Source of the DNA: Methanobrevibacter sp.
GTDB taxonomy: Archaea > Methanobacteriota > Methanobacteria > Methanobacteriales > Methanobacteriaceae
Direction of reading: 5' to 3'
DNA: 37,136 bases
Assembly: GCA_017473945.1 (NCBI GenBank)
Contig: JAFUIW010000021.1
Location: 1-37,136 of the forward strand
Below, in pieces: positions 1-8,526 of the stretch. How positions within the stretch are numbered: position 1 is the stretch's first letter; each line of letters begins with the position of its first letter. The position numbers and the translations under genes are program-made. Under the pieces are notes generated by a model. The model was not told the origin of the DNA and searched no databases. It saw nothing but the letters and a program-made list of their open reading frames with translations.

Positions 1-23
1 CATACTCATTTGTAATAGTATAA

Positions 24-143
<120 letters not shown>

Positions 144-204
144 TCTTATATACAAATCATTTAAATTATTACTTTTTTATTTATCATTTTCATAAGTATA
201 ATGA

Positions 205-324
<120 letters not shown>

Positions 325-417
325 ATTATATTAATAATCAATCAGACCCAAGATTTTGTACAAATTCAGTTTTAATACTTATCAACATTTTAATTGTTTC
401 ACCAGGAGGTATTAAGA

Positions 418-459
418 ATGGATGTAAATTATTTAATCAGTTGTGATTTTATTATCTAA
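418..459 (+). CDS. Possible 13-residue leader ORF upstream of tfb
   Basis: A strong Shine-Dalgarno (GGAGGT, 405-410) sits seven bases before an ATG that opens a 13-codon ORF ending in TAA (MDVNYLISCDFII). The ribosome-binding site is as good as any in the window, but the product resembles nothing I know. It could be a leader peptide or the eroded start of a lost gene. The rest of the 325-510 gap holds only AT-rich sequence and the presumed tfb promoter. Confidence 0.3.
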   Translation: MDVNYLISCDFII

Positions 460-470
460 TTATTTTTTTT

Positions 471-480
471 GTTTATAGGT
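471..480 (+). promoter_or_regulatory. Probable TATA box of tfb
   Basis: TTTATA within AT-rich sequence lies about 25-30 bases before a likely start site near 500, itself just ahead of the GGAGG at 511-515. Weak single-motif evidence. Confidence 0.35.
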
Positions 481-523
481 AATTCGTTGTTGAACTTTTT
501 GTAATCCTAAGGAGGATGAAACT

Positions 524-1510
524 ATCACTGAAAATAATAAACTTTCTAGAAAAGAGCGAATTAGACTTAAAAGAGAAAGTATGCAAAAAGGCACACCTAT
601 GATTGAAGAACAAAAAACCTGTCCGAAATGTAATTCTTCAGAGTTAATCTATGATCCACAAAGGTCTGAACTTTCCTGCAGACGTTGCGGATATGTTATT
701 GAAGAGAATAACATGGATATGGGTCCTGAATACAGGGCTTTTGACAGTGAACAAAGGGCCAAACGTACCCGTGTTGGTGCTCCAATGAGCTTTGCAATTT
801 CAGATAAAGGCTTATCCACTGCAATTGGCCAACAAAATAAGGATTTTAATGGTCGCAACATTCCTGAAAGAAACTTGGCTCAAATCAATAGATTGAGAAA
901 ATGGAACAAGAGAATTAGGATTTCAGGTACTGGTGAGAGAAATTTGGCGATTGCTTTAAGTGAACTTGACAGGCAATCTTCAAAGTTAGGCCTCCCAAGA
1001 GATGTAAGGGAGGACGCCGCATTGATTTACAGAAAAGCCGCTAAAATGAATCTTGTACGTGGAAGAAGCATAGAAGGTATGGTTGCCGCATCTGTTTACA
1101 CTGCAGCCAGACGCAATGATTTGCCTCGTACTTTGGATGAGGTTTCTGATGTTTCCAATGTCACTAAAAAGCAAATTGGAAAAAACTATAGATTCCTTGC
1201 AAAACAATTAGGAATTAAATTGACTCCTCCATCTCCTGCAGATTATGTTCCAAGATTTGCTTCAATCTTGAGATTGTCTGGAAATGTAGAATCTATGGCG
1301 ATTGATATTGTTAATAAATCTAGAGAAAAAGGTTTAATAACCGGTCGTGAACCTACTGGAGTTGCAGCGGCTACATTATACATTGCTTCAGTTTTAATTG
1401 GTGAAAAAGTTACTCAAAGGCAAATTGCTGAAACTGCCAGTGTGTCTGAAGTGACTGTCAGGAATCGTTATAAGGAATTGACTGAGAAATTAAATCTTTG
1501 TGTTTTATAA
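524..1510 (+). CDS. tfb: Transcription initiation factor TFB
   Basis: Archaeal TFIIB homologue, which bridges TBP at the TATA/BRE promoter and RNA polymerase. Numbered from the ATG at 581, an N-terminal zinc ribbon has CPKC at 14-17 and CRRC at 33-36, a B-finger/linker region follows, then two cyclin-like repeats (about residues 100-195 and 200-300). DNA-binding motifs such as GRSIEGMVAAS and EVTVRNRYKEL are clear. The start is uncertain: the only strong Shine-Dalgarno (GGAGG, 511-515) is eight bases before ATC at 524, which opens the same frame and adds 19 basic residues (TENNKLSRKERIRLKRES after the start). ATG at 581 and 599 lack a good site, and ATG at 516 is in another frame. I give the SD-supported start; 581 is the conservative one. 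The core looks more divergent than I expect for a main TFB, so it may be a paralog. Confidence 0.93.
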   Translation: MTENNKLSRKERIRLKRESMQKGTPMIEEQKTCPKCNSSELIYDPQRSELSCRRCGYVIEENNMDMGPEYRAFDSEQRAKRTRVGAPMSFAISDKGLSTAIGQQNKDFNGRNIPERNLAQINRLRKWNKRIRISGTGERNLAIALSELDRQSSKLGLPRDVREDAALIYRKAAKMNLVRGRSIEGMVAASVYTAARRNDLPRTLDEVSDVSNVTKKQIGKNYRFLAKQLGIKLTPPSPADYVPRFASILRLSGNVESMAIDIVNKSREKGLITGREPTGVAAATLYIASVLIGEKVTQRQIAETASVSEVTVRNRYKELTEKLNLCVL

Positions 1511-1600
1511 ATGATTAATTAATTTTAATCATCATTTTATTTTTTTAAGAAATGGTTAAATATTATTTTTAATATATTATTATTGTCGTATCATTTATTG

Positions 1601-1757
1601 ACCAATGCCTACGGTCCTTTTATGAGGAAAGTTTTTGCTGTCGATGATTAGAAGAAACCCAGCATTGGATAGGCTGCCCGTTTCGAGGGTTACTCGAGGA
1701 GCGAAGGGTATTCTAGCGATGAGTCAAGAGAGTTAGTATACGGGCAAAATCCCTTTT
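1601..1757 (+). ncRNA. Candidate structured non-coding RNA, family not recognised
   Basis: This stretch is far more GC-rich than the flanking intergenic DNA, a common mark of RNA genes in AT-rich archaea, and has no convincing ORF. Possible helices are CCAATGC (1602-1608) with GCATTGG (1662-1668), GCTG (1637-1640) with CAGC (1660-1663), TCGAG (1683-1687) with CTCGA (1693-1697) around a five-base loop, and GCCCGT (1676-1681) with ACGGGC (1740-1745). GCCTA (1607-1611) could alternatively pair with TAGGC (1670-1674). An AT-rich TATA-like block lies at about 1568-1580, and T-rich sequence follows at 1754-1770. It contains GAGGAAAG but not the other conserved blocks of RNase P RNA, and does not match SRP RNA, tRNA or C/D guide RNAs that I can recognise. 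Strand is inferred from the promoter-like and T-rich flanks. Confidence 0.5.
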
Positions 1758-1845
1758 AAAAAGTTTTTTAAATTAATTAAACAATATTTTTATTTTATAA
1801 TTTACTTTCATATTATTGCCAAATAAAAGTTAATCTTGGAATATA

Positions 1846-2916
1846 TCATCGGTACTGTTTTCTTTGATTCCAGATTTTCCTTAAACTACTTAAACCACCA
1901 CAATTTTGGTCAAATAAGTCCATACTTGCAGTTAATTCAGATACTTTAAGACTTGCTTTACAACCATTTTTAATTAAACGTTTGCCTTGAGGTTTTTTCA
2001 TTTTAGAAACAGCATTAGTTATATCATTCGTAGAAGCAACATTTATTCCTAAATCTAGAGCCAAATCATTACTTGCATGTTCGGCATGGAAACCCAAAAT
2101 TTTTACTGCAGGAACTCCTAAAGCGCCAACTTCTATTGTTACTCCCATTCCGGCACAATAAATTACTCCTTGTGAAGCATTCATCAAACTAATCAGATCC
2201 ACATAACCTTCAACAACAATAATGTTGTTTTTAGTGATATGGGGGATTATAATAGATGTTTCAAACCTAAATGGAATTACTAATATTGTTTTATCTATTT
2301 TTTCCATTTCTTTAATTATTTCAGGAATATCTGAAGCTCTTGTATCTCCACCTAAAAAAAGAACATAAAAATCATCATTCTTATAATGTTCATACATTTT
2401 TTCAGGTTCTGTTATCGGAACTCTGCTTACATATTCTGCCAGAGGATATCCTTTTATATTTACAGTATTTGTAATATCGTACATTTCTTTTAATTGTTTC
2501 ATAGCCACCTTATTTGGAACAGTGATTAAATCTGCGTAGGCTATCATTTCAATTGAGTTATAAATATCCTGTTCTATATGAAGTTTGGGTATATTTAATT
2601 TTTTTGATGCTGCGATTCCTTTACGTACATCCCCGGCATTTCCGCATGTTAATATTAAATCAGTATGATGTTTTTTTAAAGCATTATATGTGCGGATTGT
2701 ATCTTTTAAAACCAGTTTAGCGATTGTAAAATTGCTTCTTTTCTTTGTTGTGTTTCTCCGGCCTTCACCTATTGAATAGATTTCACTACTATACGGAGCC
2801 AATAATTTCATTGCCCCTTCACTGTGAGTTAAAGATAATATGTCTGCATCGACTTTTTCAATGATCGGAATTAAGGATTTTGCAGGAGCTGTTTCAGCTA
2901 CAATAGTGATATTCAT
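1846..2916 (-). CDS. DUF354/GT-B-like protein of a surface polysaccharide locus
   Basis: A 356-residue cytosolic protein with a two-domain GT-B look: alternating strands and helices, the N-terminal half ending near HIEQDIYNSIEMIAYADLI, and a C-terminal segment (CAGMGVTIEVGALGVPAVKI) that resembles the glycine-rich nucleotide-sugar-binding signature of DUF354 and MurG/UDP-GlcNAc 2-epimerase-like proteins. The substrate cannot be told. Its ATG overlaps the TGA of the upstream polymerase as ATGA (2913-2916), with AGGTGA a few bases before it, so the two are translationally coupled. This coupling and the flippase next door place it in polysaccharide or glycan synthesis. It may be a glycosyltransferase rather than an epimerase. 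Confidence 0.7.
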   Translation of the reverse strand: MNITIVAETAPAKSLIPIIEKVDADILSLTHSEGAMKLLAPYSSEIYSIGEGRRNTTKKRSNFTIAKLVLKDTIRTYNALKKHHTDLILTCGNAGDVRKGIAASKKLNIPKLHIEQDIYNSIEMIAYADLITVPNKVAMKQLKEMYDITNTVNIKGYPLAEYVSRVPITEPEKMYEHYKNDDFYVLFLGGDTRASDIPEIIKEMEKIDKTILVIPFRFETSIIIPHITKNNIIVVEGYVDLISLMNASQGVIYCAGMGVTIEVGALGVPAVKILGFHAEHASNDLALDLGINVASTNDITNAVSKMKKPQGKRLIKNGCKASLKVSELTASMDLFDQNCGGLSSLRKIWNQRKQYR

Positions 2917-4019
2917 TTATTACTCACCTTTTTTATATTTACTAGGTATATTAATAAAATTATTGTAATTAAATAGAATAAAAATACGACCAAATCAGTA
3001 GGTCCTGTTTCTATCCATATTATTAAATGTGCCATCAATATAGCATACAATGCAATGAAAATACTCTTGACATTAATCTGTACTTTATAAATTAAATTCA
3101 GTATGAATCCTAGGATTATCATTTGTAATAGCATGGCATATAATCCAAAATCCAACAATGCTGGTCCAAAAATTGTTTAAGTTGTTGAATGTGCATAACC
3201 TAATGTTGTAGAACCAACTATGACCCTAGGATCTGAAGATTTGAAAAATCCCATCAATGTATTATATAATAATTGACCGTGAGTGCTGCCCTGCATGAAT
3301 ACTGCATGATCTAAGACCTGTAAAGTATATCCTGCCCTATAAAATAATAGTTCAATTGGAGTTGATGTCCAGGTTTGCCATTCAATTGATTTAACTGCAA
3401 TATATCCCACTACTACCAGTAATAGGAATATGGCAATTATGGATAAAATCAAATATTTCCATGGCAAATCCTTAGTATAATACAATGTTATCAATACACT
3501 TATTACAATAGCCATTGCTGTTGTTCTATAGCCTGTAGATACAAACAATAATAAGCCCAATATAAACAATAGATAATATTTTTTGTTATCATATTTTGCT
3601 ATTAAAATATTGATCGAAGGCAAAAAGATTAAATAACTCAATAACCATATCCTTGTTGCAGCATGCGCTTTAAGATAACCGCTAAATAAGGGAATTCCTC
3701 CCAAGTAGATTAAATTTGCTATTTGAAGCAATATTCCAATTATTACCAATGATAAAACTAAACGTTCTTGGAAAATTTTATTTATTTTCTCAGTATTTAT
3801 ACTAATTTCCTTATTCTTAAGAAAATAATTTGATAATACAGTACCTATGATATAAAACACAATTCCTAGGAATATTACTCCGATAGTGTAATTATCAACA
3901 CCAATTAACTTATTTAAATGGTAATAAAATGCTATTTCTGAAAATATTAAATAAATAATAACCAATAGAACAAATATCATTGGTGAAAAAATATCATATT
4001 TTTTATAATCCATACTCAT
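2913..4019 (-). pseudogene. Oligosaccharide repeat-unit polymerase (Wzy-like), interrupted by in-frame TAA
   Basis: A polytopic membrane protein of about 368 codons, with many hydrophobic segments and polar loops such as GYRTTAMA, YRAGYTLQ and FFKSSDPRVIVG, as in Wzy-type polymerases that join lipid-linked repeat units outside the membrane. The frame is broken by TAA at 3177-3179: the first part ends ...GYAHSTT, and the same frame continues at once with TIFGPALLDFGLYAM to the TGA at 2913-2915. No frameshift is needed; one base change (for example TCA to TAA) explains it. The rest shows no decay and the last codons still overlap the next gene as ATGA. The lesion is therefore recent, a sequencing error, or read through. 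An ATG at 4013 is an alternative start. Confidence 0.8.
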
Positions 4020-4080
4020 CTACCATAAAATAGTTAATTAGTCTAAAATAAATATTAAATATATAATTATATTTTTATAA

Positions 4081-4092
4081 AGTTATATAAAA
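4081..4092 (+). promoter_or_regulatory. Probable TATA box of the flippase gene
   Basis: TTATATAAA lies about 40-50 bases before the flippase ATG, giving a start site near 4112 and a short leader with AAGTGA ahead of the ATG. The intergenic region is shared with the divergent polymerase gene. Confidence 0.45.
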
Positions 4093-4130
4093 CATTTATT
4101 TTAATAATTATATTCGATTAAGTGAAGAAC

Positions 4131-5690
4131 ATGTCTAATAAGGTACTTAAGAATAGTTTCATTTTAGTAATGGGTAACTTACTTTTTAGAGTAGGAGGTT
4201 ACATTAATAGACTATTAATGAGTAGAATGCTCGGACCGGAAGGATATGGGTTATATGGTTTAACTTTACCGTTTCAAGGAATATTCCAAATTTTATCCGC
4301 TGGCGGATTACCTCCAGCAATATCAAAATATGTTGCAGAATATAATGCAAAAGATGAAAAAGCATTAACCCGACAAGTTATTTATACTGCAACCAAGTTC
4401 ATGGTTTTAATGGCAATATTGTTAAGTATTGTCCTATTATTTTCATCAGATTTTATAGCAAACGTAATATTTCATAAACCACAAGTCGTATGGCCATTAA
4501 GAGCTGTTAGTCTAATAACTCCTTTTAGTGTAATTGTAGGGGCTATGAGAGGTGCATTTCAAGGAGTTTATAAAAATGAATATACTGTATATAATAGGAT
4601 GGCCGAACAGTTAGCAACAATTGTTTTTGCTGTTGTATTTGTTTATTGTGGATTATATGCTATGGGGGCTGTATTGGGAGGAGCATTTGGTTTTATAGTT
4701 TCAGCCATAACTGCAGTATTATTATATAAAAAATTTATTAGTCCAATGTTCAATTCACAAGATTCACTGGATTTAAGTTTTAAAGAAGAATTAAAATTAT
4801 TATGGATGTTAATTTGTTTTGCAGTCCCCGTAGCTATTACTGCATTATCTGAAATGGCCATTTATGATGTGGGTACATTAGTTATAGGTGTTTTCATGTT
4901 ATCTACGGATGTAGGGTTTTATAATGCTGCAGATCCTATTTCAAGAATTCCATTAGTTATTTCATTATCAATTTCAACCGTATTGCTTCCTGCAACAGCG
5001 GAAGCCTATGTTTTAAAAAATCAAAAATTATTGCAGGAATATGTTGTGGACTGTTTAAGATATTGCATTCTTACAGTTATTCCAATGTGTGTAATTATAA
5101 GCATGTTTAGCATGCCTCTTATTCATTTACTGTTTGGAAAAGTTTATACTCCTGGTTCGGGGGTTTTAAGTATATTGGTAATAGGAATGTCTTTTTATAG
5201 TGTATATATGATTAGTAGCAGCATACTTCAAGGTACTGGAAATCCCAGATTGCCAATGTATATTCTACTTTTGGGCACTGTAATGAACATTGTATTGAAT
5301 GTAGTTTTTGTTAAACTGATGGGTATTATTGGCGCCGCCATAGCTACAACAATAACTACATGTATACTAATGATTATTATAATGCTATTTGTAATCAGAA
5401 CTACTAAAATTTCAATTCCTTGGAAAAATATATTGCTAGTTTTAATTTGTAATTTAATTTTAATGATGGTTTGTTATATAATTCCTAAAACATTAATTGG
5501 TTTAATCATAGGAATTATAATTGGTAGTTCAATATATATTTTATCATTAATAAGGTTAAAAGTTTTAACAAAACGTGATATAAACTTTTTTAGTCAGTAT
5601 ATGAACAAAATCCCTATACTAAAAAAATATACTCCTAAAATAGTTGCATATATTGAAAAAAATGAACTGATATATAAAATAGATGAGTAA
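4131..5690 (+). CDS. Oligosaccharide flippase (Wzx / MATE-like, MOP superfamily)
   Basis: A 519-residue integral membrane protein with roughly 12-14 hydrophobic segments. The N-terminus (SFILVMGNLLFRVGGYINRL, then SRMLGPEGYGLYGL) is the classic start of polysaccharide-biosynthesis and stage V sporulation protein B-type exporters, and GTGNPRLPMYI in the second half is also typical. It should move lipid-linked glycan units across the membrane. It is divergent from the polymerase and DUF354 genes, so the three probably serve one pathway. I chose ATG at 4131; GTG at 4122 is in frame, but AAGTGA just upstream favours the ATG. Confidence 0.9.
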   Translation: MSNKVLKNSFILVMGNLLFRVGGYINRLLMSRMLGPEGYGLYGLTLPFQGIFQILSAGGLPPAISKYVAEYNAKDEKALTRQVIYTATKFMVLMAILLSIVLLFSSDFIANVIFHKPQVVWPLRAVSLITPFSVIVGAMRGAFQGVYKNEYTVYNRMAEQLATIVFAVVFVYCGLYAMGAVLGGAFGFIVSAITAVLLYKKFISPMFNSQDSLDLSFKEELKLLWMLICFAVPVAITALSEMAIYDVGTLVIGVFMLSTDVGFYNAADPISRIPLVISLSISTVLLPATAEAYVLKNQKLLQEYVVDCLRYCILTVIPMCVIISMFSMPLIHLLFGKVYTPGSGVLSILVIGMSFYSVYMISSSILQGTGNPRLPMYILLLGTVMNIVLNVVFVKLMGIIGAAIATTITTCILMIIIMLFVIRTTKISIPWKNILLVLICNLILMMVCYIIPKTLIGLIIGIIIGSSIYILSLIRLKVLTKRDINFFSQYMNKIPILKKYTPKIVAYIEKNELIYKIDE

Positions 5691-5706
5691 TAAAATATTT
5701 AGGGGC

Positions 5707-5731
5707 CTGAATTTTTTTGATATAAATTCAG
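5707..5731 (+). terminator. Stem-loop terminator after the flippase
   Basis: CTGAATTT (5707-5714) pairs with AAATTCAG (5724-5731), followed by T-rich sequence, 17 bases after the flippase stop codon. Confidence 0.55.
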
Positions 5732-5879
5732 CTTAATTTTTCTTATTTTTTTAATATTTGATAATGGTTAGTTTTGGTTTGTAAAAATACATTTGTATAA
5801 TTATTTATTTTTAAAAAGGGTGCATTAATATCCTTAAATTTAAGTATTATGTGTTACATATATTTATTTGGTGAATAAA

Positions 5880-6125
5880 ATGAAACACAGATTAAATTTA
5901 GATATTAAAGGCCCAAATTATATTTTGTTGAAGAAAATATTTAAAATTATTGATTCTAGAAAATCTTTAGAAATTTTAGCATCATATGGCTTTAAAAACT
6001 TAAATAAAGAAATATTTGTATTTAAAACTATATTTATAAGTATGTTCTTTGGAGTAGATGTTTAATTTATTTTAAATGAACTAGAATCTAAAAAAGAACT
6101 ACGAAACTACAAAAGAATTGAATAA
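5880..6125 (+). pseudogene. Transposase N-terminal remnant
   Basis: ATG at 5880, with GGTG at 5867-5870, opens a 62-codon frame that stops at TAA 6063-6065. The same frame continues with FILNELESKKELRNYK to a second TAA at 6123-6125. The pattern (opening MKHRLNLD, IDSRKSLEILASYGFKN, a hydrophobic stretch ending FFGVDV, then a NELESKKELR-like motif) resembles the N-terminus of transposases I recall from methanogen insertion sequences, where a Ser usually follows this Asp-Val. The catalytic domain is absent and I found no terminal inverted repeats. The family call is from memory. Confidence 0.5.
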
Positions 6126-6133
6126 GATGAATA

Positions 6134-7435
6134 TTATCTTACTCTGTTGTAAATGAATGCGCCAATAGTAATAACCACAAATGCAGTAATTATAATTGCG
6201 GCATTTCCAATAACATTAATCAAGTAGCTGCCGACTGATTTCAAGAAGTCTATAATAGCTTGAATGAGCGCTATGAGCTGATTGATTAAATCAATTAGGA
6301 ATTGCAATAAGCTAAACAGCAATGCTAAAAGTTGCTGGATAAGTCCGATAATTGCGGATATAAGTGCCATAATGAAATTCAATATAGCTCCAATTAAGTT
6401 TAATAGCTGTTGAATGAGATTCAATATAACGTCTAATAACTTTAAAAGTCCTGCAAGTTCTTTCCATATCGATTCAAGCATCTTTAAAAGTTCCCCAAGG
6501 GCATCCATTAAAGACTGAAGTTCCATCATAAAGTTTTCAAACAGATTTGCCAGTTCTTCCAGAGCGGTTACAATCATTAAAAAGTTGTTTATTAATGTAT
6601 CGAAAATAGGTTTCCATACATCATAGAGTGCATTTGCAAGGGAAGCCAAATAATCATATAATGCCTTAAGGAATGTGGCATTTGTTTCATTGTCGATTGG
6701 CATAGTTAAATTTGTAATGTTGGTATTATTGGTAATATTGGTTGTATTGGTAACGTTTGTTGTATTTGTCACATTAGTTACATTATTGGTTTGATTTATG
6801 TTTTCATCATCATTGATGGTTCTAAATGATACTTTATATGCAAAATAATCTGATTCATTGCCGGATACAGATTTTAAAACTTCAAAATCAAAAGTGGCTT
6901 CAGTATTGTCGTCTATTTCAATGACTTCATGGTCGCCTACTTTTGCAGGCACTGATGCACCTATTTTAGCATCGGATGAGTTGCTTTTTACAGCATTGCT
7001 CATTGTCTTTCCAATTTTGTCTGCTGACTCGTCTATGTATGATTCAATTATAGACTGCTTCAGTGAATTTGAATTGCTTGCATGTGATGTAGAGACACGT
7101 TTGAATTCATCTCCTGAGCTAGCAGGAGACTTTGAATAATCAAGTCTAAATCCTCTAAAACCATCGCTAAATGTAATTTCATTTCCACTTCCTTTAGCTT
7201 TAATGTAGTTTTTATTGGATTTATCATCCGTTTTGGATTTATCTGTTTTCTTATCCTTGTCATTCGTTTTTTTATCAACCTTTTTATCATTATCAACATC
7301 TTTGTCATCATCGATTGTTTTGTCATGATCGGTTGTATTTTTATCATCATGTGTGACATTGTCTGCCATGACAATACCTAAAAAACAAAACGAAATTAAA
7401 ATAACAAGAATTAATGTAACAATTTTTTTGTTCAT
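6134..7435 (-). CDS. Secreted, membrane-anchored Asn/Thr- and Leu-rich protein
   Basis: A 433-residue surface protein of unknown function. From ATG at 7435 (GAGG six bases upstream): a signal peptide (about 1-24, ending VMA before DN), a highly charged Asp/Lys stretch (26-76), a folded region (about 78-210) with ITFSDGFRGFRLDY and an SxNSLKQSIIESYIDE segment, a run of overlapping N-x-T sequons (about 216-253), then about 140 residues of leucine- and isoleucine-rich amphipathic repeats, and a final hydrophobic segment ending in FIYNRVR. Membrane topology of the repeat region is unclear: it could be a helical bundle, coiled coil or membrane-embedded. A longer in-frame start at 7450 lacks a ribosome-binding site. 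No homologue is recognised. Confidence 0.75.
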   Translation of the reverse strand: MNKKIVTLILVILISFCFLGIVMADNVTHDDKNTTDHDKTIDDDKDVDNDKKVDKKTNDKDKKTDKSKTDDKSNKNYIKAKGSGNEITFSDGFRGFRLDYSKSPASSGDEFKRVSTSHASNSNSLKQSIIESYIDESADKIGKTMSNAVKSNSSDAKIGASVPAKVGDHEVIEIDDNTEATFDFEVLKSVSGNESDYFAYKVSFRTINDDENINQTNNVTNVTNTTNVTNTTNITNNTNITNLTMPIDNETNATFLKALYDYLASLANALYDVWKPIFDTLINNFLMIVTALEELANLFENFMMELQSLMDALGELLKMLESIWKELAGLLKLLDVILNLIQQLLNLIGAILNFIMALISAIIGLIQQLLALLFSLLQFLIDLINQLIALIQAIIDFLKSVGSYLINVIGNAAIIITAFVVITIGAFIYNRVR

Positions 7436-7547
7436 ATTATGCCTCTGCATTAGTAATTTATATTATTCCTATATATTAAGATTATGCCAATTTCAGTTGA
7501 TATAAACAATAAATTGGTTGGTTGAATAGTTGGACTTTAATTATATC

Positions 7548-7585
7548 TTTAAATTTTAAATACTATTATCTAAAAATATATATCT
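7548..7585 (+). promoter_or_regulatory. TATA region of the DUF4013 gene
   Basis: AT-rich sequence including TTTAAATTTTAAATA and AAAATATATATC lies 27-60 bases before the ATG at 7612, consistent with an archaeal TATA box. Confidence 0.4.
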
Positions 7586-7611
7586 GTCAAACAGTTAAGT
7601 ATGTGATAAAT

Positions 7612-8415
7612 ATGAATTTACGTGAAATTATAACCGACGCTATTAAATATCCTATTAGCGATACTCGAAAATTTTTAATATTTTGTGCTTTAATTATTAT
7701 AATGAGCTTATCAACAATTATCCCATCATATGGCGTTAATAATGCTACTTTAAACATCATTTTAAGTCTTGTGACATTAATCGTTTCATTTGTAGTTTTA
7801 GGATACTCAGTTGAGGTCATTAAAGGTGGAACTGAGGGTGCTGATACACTCCCTGATTTTGATTATGTAAAACAATTTGTCATGGGCATTAAAGCAATGA
7901 TTTTAGAGATAATCTATTTCATCATACCTGCGGTCATTACTATAATTGTAGCTTCCGCAACTGGTCTGTTTACATCATTTACTAAAATCGTATATGCAAG
8001 CATTAATGCTATAGATAATGGAGCAACTGATTTTACTGCAATAATGGCTGCAGTTCCTAAATCAACAATGAACACATTCACTAATGCGTTAACTGTTACT
8101 TTAATAATTGCAATTATATTATTTATCATATTTTCATTGATGTCATTTACCGCTAGGGTCAGATTTGCAAAATCCGGAAGCGCAACTGAAGGTTTGAGAT
8201 TCAGGGAAATAATAAAGGACATGTCAAAAGTCGGTTTTGTAAATATTATAGTCACATTGATTGTAATTTATATAATTGCATTTGTTTTGTCAATGGTGAT
8301 TGGTCTGATTGGTCTGATTCCATATATTGGAGTTTTCATAGGTATTTTTGTTGGAATTCCGTTTATTATGCTGTTTGCATACAGAGCTATCGGTTTATTG
8401 TTTGCAGATACATAA
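7612..8415 (+). CDS. DUF4013-family membrane protein
   Basis: A 267-residue polytopic membrane protein. After a short cytosolic start (MNLREIITDAIKYP) come about six hydrophobic segments. The region GYSVEVIKGGTEGADTLPDF followed by a second membrane block is the feature I associate with DUF4013, common in methanogens. Its function is unknown. An in-frame ATG at 7522 exists, but GTGAT just before 7612 and the TATA region support the shorter form. It is divergent from the secreted protein and convergent with the UbiB-family gene. Confidence 0.8.
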   Translation: MNLREIITDAIKYPISDTRKFLIFCALIIIMSLSTIIPSYGVNNATLNIILSLVTLIVSFVVLGYSVEVIKGGTEGADTLPDFDYVKQFVMGIKAMILEIIYFIIPAVITIIVASATGLFTSFTKIVYASINAIDNGATDFTAIMAAVPKSTMNTFTNALTVTLIIAIILFIIFSLMSFTARVRFAKSGSATEGLRFREIIKDMSKVGFVNIIVTLIVIYIIAFVLSMVIGLIGLIPYIGVFIGIFVGIPFIMLFAYRAIGLLFADT

Positions 8416-8526
8416 CATTAAACCATTTTTCTTTTTATAATTATTTTTTTAAAAACTAGTTTTAATCTATTAAATTATCGTCTTTTTTTTTAATTTGCAT
8501 GGTGATTGAATAAGTTGATTTTCTAA

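Noticed and set aside
1601..1757. RNase P RNA identity for the structured segment
   Set aside because: GAGGAAAG is present, but the other conserved RNase P blocks (such as ACAGAA and the paired CR-IV/CR-V regions) are not, and the segment is too short. SRP RNA, tRNA and C/D guide RNA were also considered without a match.
3177..3179. Stop-codon recoding (pyrrolysine or selenocysteine)
   Set aside because: The stops here, at 6063 and at 29537, are TAA, not TAG or TGA, so known recoding does not apply.
7060..7374. 104-residue ORF within the secreted protein
   Set aside because: It is an alternative frame in low-complexity Asp/Lys-coding sequence, rich in Met, Ile and Lys only.
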